29,660 bases of DNA from a virus: positions 1 to 29,660 of IMG/VR virus record IMGVR_UViG_3300031227_000276; one strand, written 5' to 3'. The translations under genes were made by a program, and so were the position numbers. Under the pieces are notes generated by a model. That model was not told where the DNA came from and ran no database searches. It saw nothing but the letters and a program-made list of their open reading frames with translations. Shown one piece after another: positions 6,362 to 12,284 of the stretch; the first letter of the stretch is position 1; every line of letters begins with the position of its first letter.

Positions 6362-6919
6362 TTATTCCACCCTGCATGACATGACTACCGCTTGCCGCGT
6401 CCACTTCTCACCGTTCTGGATGCGAACTGCCGAAATTGCATCGGCCTGGAAGAAACCGTATTCCGTTGATGGCTCATACATGCAGTCGAGTATGAAGCCC
6501 AGATTGAATAGAGCACCACACAGCCCGTGAATAAACACGGCTATTCTGAAATCTTCCAGGCTTTGATAAGATTTGTTTCCATTGCCTGTTGTAAACTTGG
6601 GCCAGTCCTTATATGGCATATCTGTTGGCGGAATCACTTTCAACCAATCAGGAAACGTCAGACCCGTTTCGCGCTCCACAAGAAACATTCGCTTGGCATT
6701 GCAGGCCTCTATTTTATACAAGCCAGGCTTTATTTTATTTTCCAGCTTTGCGCAATGCAGCCGCCGGCCATCCGTGGCAACGGCAATCGTCCCGTCTTTG
6801 TTCTTTTCAATAGAGATATATTGTATCGCTTCCCGTGCGTTGTCTATGCTGACAGCCTTTCCAACCCATTTTATACTTTCGTAATCTGCCGTCTTGCCAT
6901 TCAACTTCATTGCGTTCAT
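6362..6919 (-). CDS. Compact beta sliding-clamp-like protein
   Basis: A 185-residue protein that carries landmarks of the DNA polymerase III beta clamp in the right order: VATDGRRL at 48-55 (compare the clamp motif VATDGHRL), FPDWLKVIP at 89-97 (compare FPDYxxVLP) and a terminal AVVMSCRV at 177-184 (compare VVMPMR). Bacterial DnaN has about 366 residues in three repeated domains. This protein would be roughly one to one and a half domains, so a ring would need more copies. It could tether a polymerase or act as a decoy partner. The assignment rests on motif order only. The leader is AACAACAACAGGGAGGGCAAG, and the stop-start overlap with the upstream gene is ATGA. Confidence 0.6.
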   Translation of the reverse strand: MNAMKLNGKTADYESIKWVGKAVSIDNAREAIQYISIEKNKDGTIAVATDGRRLHCAKLENKIKPGLYKIEACNAKRMFLVERETGLTFPDWLKVIPPTDMPYKDWPKFTTGNGNKSYQSLEDFRIAVFIHGLCGALFNLGFILDCMYEPSTEYGFFQADAISAVRIQNGEKWTRQAVVMSCRVE

Positions 6920-7398
6920 CTTGCCCTCCCTGTTGTTGTTGGTTCTGGTTTCAGTTTACTGATACAGTCCGCCAGTCGTTCCTGCATTGTCAAGCCGTCT
7001 TTGTAGCATGATACCACCTCCCACGTACCCTCCCAAAGCGGTCCGTTGCTAACCTCAATCATCAACCCGCCGTGGTGCTCATGCAGCGCGACATCATCAT
7101 ACTCACCCCACAGCTTCTCAATCATTTCCTGAATGGTCATCTTGTCCTCTTTTTTATACTTATCGTTTATGAACTCATATACTTTTTTCCCACACAACTT
7201 TATCATAATGTCAAACATTGCCAGCACAGCTTCCGGGCTTAGGCGTATATGTTCTCCATGAATAGTCTTATCTGAACGCAACCGGGTGAAATGAAAAACC
7301 AATGTTCCATCGTGCATTAACCCGCCGCGCACCCGGCGATTATGCAACTTCGCTCTAAATGCTTTTATCGGTTTTGTGGCTCGCATTGCATTACTCAT
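6916..7398 (-). CDS. Two-part hypothetical early protein
   Basis: A 160-residue protein. The first half (1-87) is basic then helical, with LHNRRVRGGLMHDGTLVFHF and LSPEAVLAMFDIMIKL. The second half begins MTIQEMIEKLWGEYDDVALHE and ends with DGLTMQERLADCISKLK. Each half looks like a separate small phage protein. A GAGGACAAG lies just before the internal ATG at codon 88, so an internal start that makes the second half alone is possible. GAGGAGGAAAAAAT precedes the first ATG. The gene overlaps both neighbours by ATGA. The function is unknown. Confidence 0.6.
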   Translation of the reverse strand: MSNAMRATKPIKAFRAKLHNRRVRGGLMHDGTLVFHFTRLRSDKTIHGEHIRLSPEAVLAMFDIMIKLCGKKVYEFINDKYKKEDKMTIQEMIEKLWGEYDDVALHEHHGGLMIEVSNGPLWEGTWEVVSCYKDGLTMQERLADCISKLKPEPTTTGRAR

Positions 7399-7598
7399 AT
7401 TTTTTCCTCCTCAACAAGTTCATAATCGAACGCCACGAGCTGCGCCCGCGTGACGGGATCTCGTATCATCACGGCAGCCTCAGACATCAGCCATATCCCG
7501 TGAACGTCCACCTTTGCCACCTCGACAACCTCGGACGAATCTAAGGCGGGGTTGCCGCACCGGAAGTGCATCTTGGGCAATATGGTTTCGGGTATCAT
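7395..7598 (-). CDS. Hypothetical early protein
   Basis: A 67-residue protein starting MIPETILPKMHFRCGNPALD, beta-rich (VVEVAKVDVHGIWLM) and ending YELVEEEKI. The start at 7598 is chosen because AGGAAGG lies 6 bases upstream and it directly follows the stop of the preceding gene (7602-7600). The longer ORF opening at 7667 would overlap that gene. No family is recognised. Confidence 0.6.
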   Translation of the reverse strand: MIPETILPKMHFRCGNPALDSSEVVEVAKVDVHGIWLMSEAAVMIRDPVTRAQLVAFDYELVEEEKI

Positions 7599-7599
7599 T

Positions 7600-7839
7600 T
7601 TATACCTTCCTGACGATTTTGATTTGGATTTTATATGAACAATCGCCATGGTAAAAACGGCTTTCATTGCTTTTCACATCCATCCTTCTGCCAAATACGA
7701 GCGCGCGGGGAGCCCTAAGAGGTATATGATGCGCGAGAGGACTAAGAGAGAACATCCGTAATAGGTCAAATTTTGTTACATACCCGACTATCGTTCTGCC
7801 GATGTTTGGGTCAGGTGTGGGTTGTATTTCTTTTGTCAT
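7600..7839 (-). CDS. Hypothetical early protein
   Basis: A 79-residue, moderately basic protein, MTKEIQPTPDPNIGRTIVGY at its start and KIQIKIVRKV at its end. AAGGAGAAACT precedes the ATG. It follows the largest gap in the left arm, so it may be the first gene of a sub-operon. No family is recognised. Confidence 0.6.
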   Translation of the reverse strand: MTKEIQPTPDPNIGRTIVGYVTKFDLLRMFSLSPLAHHIPLRAPRALVFGRRMDVKSNESRFYHGDCSYKIQIKIVRKV

Positions 7840-8000
7840 AGTTTCTCCTTATTTCAATTGCACCTTATTAGAGCATCATCCGTGCCAACTTGCCGTGCTT
7901 ATTCATAACTCGTTGATAATCAAGCGAACTTTATTTTCAGCCCCTGTTTTCATGCTTAAAACCGCGTCATATTTGAGAATGTGAGAATATGTTTTCTCGT
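7840..8000 (-). promoter_or_regulatory. Intergenic gap with possible operator
   Basis: This 161-base gap is the longest within the left arm. It contains AATGTGAGAA (7978-7987), also found in the divergent control region at 11767-11776, and an adjacent GAGAA...TTCTC inverted repeat. Only very short frames are open on the minus strand. I cannot define convincing -35/-10 boxes, so a promoter here is a suggestion based on the gap and the shared motif. Confidence 0.3.
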
Positions 8001-8420
8001 TTATGGCAACACTACCTTGACTTTAATCCTGCCTTGATACAAACCAGATGTCCCCGCTAACTCTACCATGGCCTTTTTGCTCAAGTCTACTATAACGCCA
8101 CGTTTGCGCGCACCTTTGCCCGGCCCGTTATCCGTCCACGGACAGGTTATGAATTTACCAGTAGTGGTATCAGTGATTACAACCATCCGTCCATCAGGGC
8201 GCAGAGGCCGCCCATGAGTTCCTACACGCCACAGGGCGCAGGTTGGCTTGGAATCGTCCAACGGCTTGCCGTTCGCCATCAGGATTTCCGCTCCGCCCGT
8301 GCCTTCATGCTTGCAGGATGCGCGAGTGTAATAGGTTGCCCAGCCTGTTTCCGCTTGTGCTGTATAGGCCATTGTAAGGACAAGCAGTGACGCTATTTTT
8401 AGTTTGTCAAGTTTTATCAT
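8001..8420 (-). CDS. Secreted RlpA-like double-psi beta-barrel protein
   Basis: A 139-residue protein with a clear signal peptide (MIKLDKLKIASLLVLTMAYT, then AQA at 21-23). The mature part begins ETGWATYYTRASC and continues with MANGKPLDDSKPTCALW, a G-x-PLRP loop, VITDTTTG, TDNGPGK and VDLSKKAMVELA. This order (WATYY, MANG, CALW, G-L, D-x-GP, DLS-x-x-A) is that of the RlpA-like double-psi barrel, which binds or cleaves cell-wall glycan. AAGGAT lies 8 bases before the ATG at 8420. Starts at 8447 and 8504 are in frame, the latter overlapping the upstream stop, and could add an N-terminal extension. An exported wall-active protein among early genes is unusual; it might act in lysis or in altering the host surface. 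Confidence 0.75.
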   Translation of the reverse strand: MIKLDKLKIASLLVLTMAYTAQAETGWATYYTRASCKHEGTGGAEILMANGKPLDDSKPTCALWRVGTHGRPLRPDGRMVVITDTTTGKFITCPWTDNGPGKGARKRGVIVDLSKKAMVELAGTSGLYQGRIKVKVVLP

Positions 8421-8500
8421 TATGTTTATCCTTGCCGTGCTTTTCATTCCAACGTCCTCTTTCAGCATAAGCTGAAAACCGTTTTCCGTTATCCCGTGCT

Positions 8501-8782
8501 TCATCCCTGCTCGGCGGCGCCGATTTTGTCAATCATCTTTTGCGCTTGCATATCTCCGCGCCTCGCCTGCACATATATATAATCATACATTGTTGGACAT
8601 TCGGCGATCAGGCGTGCGTTGGCAATATCCCAGTTTTCTATTGTTTCGGGGTTGCCGTATGTTATTGTTTGGGCAATATATCGCCCTTTGCTTTCAATAG
8701 TGGGAGCCGTCCTGTTTTCTAATACTAATTCCCACGGCCCCGGCGTATGTTTTCCTCGTTCTGCTGTTTCTTGTGCTGTCAT
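8501..8782 (-). CDS. HTPGPW-family conserved phage protein
   Basis: A 93-residue protein of a type seen in many phages. It has HTPGPWELV near the N terminus (12-20), followed by ANARLIAECPTMYDYI (55-70), and the end is helical and charged. The function has not been defined as far as I know. The leader is rich in CAA repeats and ends in AAAGGAG before the ATG. The stop at 8501 overlaps an in-frame ATG of the RlpA-like ORF. Confidence 0.75.
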   Translation of the reverse strand: MTAQETAERGKHTPGPWELVLENRTAPTIESKGRYIAQTITYGNPETIENWDIANARLIAECPTMYDYIYVQARRGDMQAQKMIDKIGAAEQG

Positions 8783-8816
8783 GTTTCCGATCTCCTTTGT
8801 TGGTTGTTGGTTGTTA

Positions 8817-9260
8817 TTAAATACAGTTCCCTGTTTCCCGCATGCTGGTATGGTTTCCGTTGCCGATGATTACATGATCCAGGAGCTTTATGCCGATGAT
8901 TTCGCCGGCAGACTTGATCTGATGCGTAGTCAATATATCGGCTTCACTCGGGATGATGTTGCCGCTTGGGTGGTTATGAATGAGGATAATGGCTTGCGCC
9001 GCGGCCACGATTGCGGGCCGGAAGACTTCGCGCGGGTGGACGAGGCTGCTATCGTTCAGGCCCAGCGTGACAAGATTATAGCCTTTGATGTGATTCCTTG
9101 CCGATAATAGCAACACGATCACCATTTCCTTCTCGGGATCGTACCAGGCCGCCTTTGTGATTTCAGAATCCCAGAACGCGCGGACTTCCGCCGGGGTTGT
9201 GACGTGATACTCCGGGCCAGTTTCGCGCACTGTCATAATTTTAATCTCGCTGCATTTCAT
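8817..9260 (-). CDS. radC: RadC-like JAB-domain protein
   Basis: A 147-residue protein of the RadC/JAB (MPN) fold. HNHPSGNIIPSEADI at about 95-109 gives the metal site H-x-HPSG...P-S-x-x-D, and E45 in DPEKEMVIVLLLSARN fills the upstream acidic position. It is shorter than bacterial RadC (about 220 residues) because the N-terminal helix-hairpin-helix part is absent, as is common in phage and mobile-element versions. The catalytic role is undetermined; family members sit among repair and antirestriction genes. The start at 9260 follows the AATAACAACAACAACATAGG leader. The ORF opens earlier, at 9371, but with no ribosome site. Confidence 0.88.
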   Translation of the reverse strand: MKCSEIKIMTVRETGPEYHVTTPAEVRAFWDSEITKAAWYDPEKEMVIVLLLSARNHIKGYNLVTLGLNDSSLVHPREVFRPAIVAAAQAIILIHNHPSGNIIPSEADILTTHQIKSAGEIIGIKLLDHVIIGNGNHTSMRETGNCI

Positions 9261-9285
9261 CTTGTGTTTTCCTATGTTGTTGTTG

Positions 9286-9489
9286 TTATTTGAGAATTGC
9301 TCCGCCATCCGGCATTGCATCTGCCATGCTTGGCCGTGCTCCGATACGATCGCCGCATGTGCAGCCATCAATTCCGCACAGCTTATTTTGCAATCGCCGC
9401 ACCTGGCTGGGTGTCAAATAGCCATCCTCATCCACGTATACGCGCGCGATCGTGTTATGAAACTCATTGGTTATTGTGATCTTTTTCAT
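9286..9489 (-). CDS. Conserved small phage protein
   Basis: A 67-residue protein with MKKITITNEFHNTIARVYVD, then GYLTPSQVRRLQNKLCGIDG and CTCGDRIG. The N-terminal hairpin, the LTPSQVRR helix and the C-G-x2-G-C-x-C-G metal-binding-like motif define a recurrent small phage protein of unknown function. Its ribosome site, AGGAGG, lies 6 bases from the ATG and immediately downstream of the hammerhead ribozyme. Self-cleavage would give this mRNA a new 5' end 28 bases before its ATG. Confidence 0.75.
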   Translation of the reverse strand: MKKITITNEFHNTIARVYVDEDGYLTPSQVRRLQNKLCGIDGCTCGDRIGARPSMADAMPDGGAILK

Positions 9490-9511
9490 TTCATCCCTCC
9501 TATTATGTTGT

Positions 9512-9567
9512 TACCTCGACCCCAGTTTAACCGGGGTTTCGTCCCGCAGGACTCGTCAGAAGGTCAA
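9512..9567 (-). ncRNA. Type I hammerhead ribozyme
   Basis: Read on the minus strand, the conserved core CUGANGA is at 9559-9553 (CTGACGA). Stem II is GUCC/GGAC (9552-9549 with 9544-9541), capped by UGCG and starting with the required G10.1-C11.1 pair. GAA is at 9540-9538. Stem III is ACCCC/GGGGU (9537-9533 with 9523-9519), starting with A15.1-U16.1 and extendable by three pairs. C17 is at 9518, giving the preferred GUC cleavage triplet. Stem I is ACCUU/GAGGU (9564-9560 with 9517-9513), possibly extended past a bulged G. Cleavage would fall between 9518 and 9517. The open end at stem I makes it type I. The ribozyme lies between two early genes, and the upstream stop codon is inside the core. 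Confidence 0.9.
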
Positions 9568-9822
9568 TGCTTTTTCCGCGTTCTCCTCCCACCATTTGAT
9601 TACGTCCTCTTCTCCAAGTCCTTCAATAGTATCGGAAAACCGAGGTGAATCCGGATTTTCCAGAAGAAACGCAGTTTGATTCCCGATCATGGACAATTTC
9701 CAACCTAAGTATTGTCCATTATTTTTCTGATGTAGTTCCCGGACTTCCCCGGTCCCGTAAAACTCCATGTTATCGTTTGATAAATCAATCCCGTTTTTCT
9801 CGCAATATTCTTTCAAATTCAT
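9556..9822 (-). CDS. Hypothetical early protein upstream of ribozyme
   Basis: An 88-residue acidic protein, MNLKEYCEKNGIDLSNDNME at its start. It has a W-rich middle (YLGWKLSMIGNQTAFLLE) and ends EEDVIKWWEENAEKALTF. GGAGG lies 8 bases before the ATG, after a hairpin leader (9841-9857). The last codons encode the 5' strand of ribozyme stem I, and the TGA stop forms part of the CUGANGA core. No family is recognised. Confidence 0.65.
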   Translation of the reverse strand: MNLKEYCEKNGIDLSNDNMEFYGTGEVRELHQKNNGQYLGWKLSMIGNQTAFLLENPDSPRFSDTIEGLGEEDVIKWWEENAEKALTF

Positions 9823-9840
9823 CTTCCGTTCCTCCCTTGT

Positions 9841-9857
9841 GCCCGGTTCCGCCGGGC
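9841..9857 (-). other. RBS-adjacent hairpin, copy A
   Basis: On the minus strand, GCCCGG/CCGGGC forms a 6-bp stem with loop CGGAA, placed just before the AAGGGAGG ribosome site of the 9822 gene. The flanks ATAACAA...ACCGCG upstream and CA(A)AAGGGAGG downstream match copy B at 11173-11189. Stem bases differ between the copies but pairing is kept, which supports an RNA structure. Confidence 0.55.
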
Positions 9858-9868
9858 GCGGTCTGTTG

Positions 9869-10063
9869 TTATGGATTGATTATTGACACGTCACTACCAC
9901 AAACGCGAATTTTCGATCTGTCTTCGAAAATCCACGTCGTTGTTTCTTTTTTCCAATTCTGCTTGCTTTCAATTTCAGCTTTATCTAATGCTGACATCAG
10001 TATAGATACGTCTCCTAACTCAATCATTTTTACGATAAACCTCGTTGCTGCCTTCATCTTCAA
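9869..10063 (-). CDS. Hypothetical early protein
   Basis: A 64-residue protein, MKMKAATRFIVKMIELGDVS at its start, then SALDKAEIESKQNW, ending DRSKIRVCGSDVSIINP. An amphipathic helix is followed by probable beta strands. GGAGG lies 8 bases before the ATG in the usual AACAACACAGGAGG leader. No family is recognised. Confidence 0.6.
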   Translation of the reverse strand: MKMKAATRFIVKMIELGDVSILMSALDKAEIESKQNWKKETTTWIFEDRSKIRVCGSDVSIINP

Positions 10064-10084
10064 TCCCTCCTGTGTTGTTTACTC

Positions 10085-10330
10085 TCAATCATAGTCCGGA
10101 ACATCACCGTCGAACTCATCAGCCGACACGCTGCCAACGCATACAGCACCAGGCCAGACCGGGAGTCTTCTATATTTTGCCACGTTGCACAGAAACGCAT
10201 CCTCCGTATTGACCAAGCCGGTAACCTTGCGCCGCACTTCGTCAAGCGTCAATGGCGCACTCTTCAACTCTTCAACGCATTCCCCGGCTTCAAGCTGATA
10301 CTGTGTCATGATGTAATATTCTTTTGTCAT
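10085..10330 (-). CDS. Hypothetical early protein
   Basis: An 81-residue protein, MTKEYYIMTQYQLEAGECVE at its start, with LTLDEVRRKVTGLVNTEDAF in the middle and an acidic end, DEFDGDVPDYD. AAGGAGGTC directly precedes the ATG; an internal ATG at codon 8 lacks a comparable site. The LTLDEVRRKV helix suggests a small helical domain, but no family is recognised. Confidence 0.6.
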   Translation of the reverse strand: MTKEYYIMTQYQLEAGECVEELKSAPLTLDEVRRKVTGLVNTEDAFLCNVAKYRRLPVWPGAVCVGSVSADEFDGDVPDYD

Positions 10331-10354
10331 GACCTCCTTGTTTATATTATCCCG

Positions 10355-11152
10355 TCATTCAAACAATCTGATTATCTTATTCGCGGCTTTAAGTATGCCG
10401 TCAATATTGATGTTCCCGGCGTGATTCTGTGCATAGTTCGCAACATAATCGGCATGCAGTTCATATTTTATGCCAAGCGCACTCATGCACAGATAGGAAA
10501 CGCTTTCCGCCTCGACTTCCTTCAGATTATGAGCTTTCCCAGCTTCGCCCGTTGACTTCAGCAGACAATGGCCAAGCTCGTGAAACATCGTTTTTACCCT
10601 GTCAATGTCGTTTGATGCTTCGTTGATACTGACCGTTGCGCCGTCCGTGCTGCCGCGCGCACCGTCCATATATTTAATTTGCACAGGGAAACCGAGCTTT
10701 TCTGATGCTTGCTTGGCCCTGTCAAATGTAACCGGACTTGCGCCCGCCGTGTTGTGTTCATATTCAAGTGGCTTTCCGTCTGTTTGGGCAATGTCGAAAA
10801 CACTTGATAAAAAGAAACGATCTCCGCTTGTTACCCATGCTTCCTCTTCTTCGCCGTTTTCGTTCGTTTGTTTGACCTTGTGTCCGCTTGGCCTGAATAT
10901 GACAATATTGGCTTTCTCACCCTTGCGCACTTGCCGCCCAGCGTCCTGCCAGCGTTTGTATGAATTACACACCGTCCCGCCCTGGCTCGCAATCATCATG
11001 CTATTATAGAAGCTGTAATGATATAAGCCTTTCATTGTGTAGTGAGCCATTAGCATATCAATCTTCGGCTTGCTTGTCAACGCGTCCCGTATAAACACGT
11101 CAAGATTCGTTTTTAATGCTTGTTTCCGTCCGTTTATTTCATCCTTCGTCAT
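10355..11152 (-). CDS. ardC: ArdC-like antirestriction protein
   Basis: A 265-residue protein with the ArdC layout. The N-terminal domain (about 10-125) has YHYSFYNSMMIASQGG, the RWQDAGRQVRKGEKANIVIF strand set (67-86) and FFLSSVFDIAQTDG, as in the ssDNA-binding ArdC N domain. The C-terminal half is a zinc metallopeptidase-like domain with HELGH at 191-195 and a following EVEAES acidic cluster at 212-217. ArdC homologues protect incoming DNA from host restriction. GGGAGG precedes the ATG behind hairpin copy B. The length is close to that of other phage versions and the zinc motif is intact. Confidence 0.88.
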   Translation of the reverse strand: MTKDEINGRKQALKTNLDVFIRDALTSKPKIDMLMAHYTMKGLYHYSFYNSMMIASQGGTVCNSYKRWQDAGRQVRKGEKANIVIFRPSGHKVKQTNENGEEEEAWVTSGDRFFLSSVFDIAQTDGKPLEYEHNTAGASPVTFDRAKQASEKLGFPVQIKYMDGARGSTDGATVSINEASNDIDRVKTMFHELGHCLLKSTGEAGKAHNLKEVEAESVSYLCMSALGIKYELHADYVANYAQNHAGNINIDGILKAANKIIRLFE

Positions 11153-11172
11153 GGGCCTGCCCTCCCTTGTTT

Positions 11173-11189
11173 GCCGGAGTCCGTCCGGC
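11173..11189 (-). other. RBS-adjacent hairpin, copy B
   Basis: On the minus strand, GCCGGA/TCCGGC forms a 6-bp stem with loop CGGAC. It is followed by AACAAGGGAGG, the ribosome site of the ArdC-like gene. The flanking ATAACAAACCGCG matches copy A at 9841-9857 apart from a short insertion. The compensated stem differences support a shared RNA element. Confidence 0.55.
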
Positions 11190-11197
11190 GCGGTTTG

Positions 11198-11563
11198 TTA
11201 TGCCGCTTCAAACTCTTTCTTCATTTCCCTAATCTGCCAGTCGTTCCAGCGCTTTTCATTGCCCGGCATGGATAATCCCGAACCGCGGCAAACTGGGCAG
11301 TCATACCTGACGACAGTACCATAACGCGCCTTGCCATTGCATATCCGGCAACGCTTCAGCCGCGTTGAAGGCCCGCGCTCCGTCATCTTCTCACCCGTTT
11401 TTGTTTGGCTATACCAAGAAACGATGTTGATATGCTCGAACCGTCTTGCAATTTCAACTTGTTGCGCCATTTCCGCGCGTGACATTGCGTAAAACATACG
11501 TTGCGCGCCGTCAATTCCTGGTTCGCCTAGGCCAACAACATGTATTGTTTGGCTTCTACCCAT
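11198..11563 (-). CDS. DnaJ-type zinc-finger protein
   Basis: A 121-residue protein. The first half (MGRSQTIHVVGLGEPGIDGA, then a helix with AEMAQQVEIARRF) is of unknown fold. The second half has CRICNGKARYG and CPVCRGSG, the C-x2-C-x-G pairs of a DnaJ-like zinc finger, here a single module. It is the first gene of the leftward operon, so it may be expressed early. AAGGAGG lies 8 bases before the ATG at 11563; the ORF opens at 11605 but without a ribosome site. It could bind DNA or act as a recruiting factor. Confidence 0.65.
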   Translation of the reverse strand: MGRSQTIHVVGLGEPGIDGAQRMFYAMSRAEMAQQVEIARRFEHINIVSWYSQTKTGEKMTERGPSTRLKRCRICNGKARYGTVVRYDCPVCRGSGLSMPGNEKRWNDWQIREMKKEFEAA

Positions 11564-11656
11564 TCTCCTGCCCTCCTTGTATTGTGTTGATAACTCTTTC
11601 ATCACCTTTTAATATAAGCATGTCTCATACCAACCATGCCAACATTCGCGCCCTGT

Positions 11657-11685
11657 TTGATACGATTACACATAAGCCATTGCAA
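11657..11685 (-). promoter_or_regulatory. Candidate leftward early promoter
   Basis: On the minus strand, TTGCAA (11685-11680) is followed after exactly 17 bases by TATCAA (11662-11657), a plausible sigma70-type pair. It lies about 95 bases upstream of the first leftward gene, and its -10 box overlaps one TGATACGATT repeat, so that repeat could be an operator. This is pattern-based only. Confidence 0.35.
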
Positions 11686-11905
11686 CTGCACATCATACGC
11701 AACTCAACAATCTTCAATCTATTTTCACCACGCACAAAACACCCCGAAAACCATACCATTATTGCAAATGTGAGAAACCACTCTCGCATTTATGATACGA
11801 TTTGACAGGCAATCTACCAGCATAACCAGCCCATATCAGCCATAAGAGCAAGCATGCCAACGCATAAAGCACTCACAACCCGACCAGCACACGCAGCACA
11901 CAATA

Positions 11906-11943
11906 GCAATATCGTTATACTTTGGCAATATCGTTATACTTTG
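11906..11943. repeat. Two tandem 19-bp repeats
   Basis: The unit GCAATATCGTTATACTTTG occurs twice back to back (11906-11924 and 11925-11943). It contains TATCGTTATA, a near-dyad. Abutting identical units in a divergent promoter region suggest operator sites for a dimeric regulator, or small iterons. Confidence 0.8.
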
Positions 11944-12284
11944 GTTTGTGACTTGGCCATGTTCACATTCACGTTAACTCTCACAACACCCCTGCCTATG
12001 CAAGCCTGTTTTGTGTCCATATTACCATGTTTTGACCGCTCAAACCGTGCCTTGTCATGCGTCCAGTTGCGTAATGCACACACGCGCAACGCCTTGCACA
12101 TACTGGCAAAGGTAACATAAGTTTTATTATACGACGAGCACCCGTATCCTTTTCATACCCCGCACCCTCCCCCCTCCACCCCTCGTTGACGCACGTTAAT
12201 ATATGTCTCACCAAGTGGGGTTAATTTAGGGTATATGGTAAGGCTATTAAGGATGGATGTAGTAGGACTGTATTTAGACAGAGA

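Larger units (their letters stand above)
11564..12284. promoter_or_regulatory. Divergent control region
   Basis: About 720 bases without a supported protein gene between the leftward and rightward operons. It holds two TGATACGATT direct repeats (11658-11667 and 11793-11802), a hairpin with AAATGTGAGA/TCTCGCATTT arms (11766-11791), and two abutting 19-base repeats at 11906-11943. The plus strand is rich in A and C up to about 12180. ORFs exist in both directions but have no ribosome sites and no protein-like sequence. I infer operators for a phage repressor or activator. Confidence 0.6.

Noticed and set aside
10085-10125. Second hammerhead-like core, CTGATGA on the minus strand at 10122-10116
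   Set aside because: It lies in the SADEFDGDV coding region; no stem II followed by GAAA and no GUC-type site occur at proper spacing.
11854-12120. 88-residue plus-strand ORF in the control region
   Set aside because: No ribosome site, biased composition from the A/C-rich tract, and it runs over the tandem 19-bp repeats.
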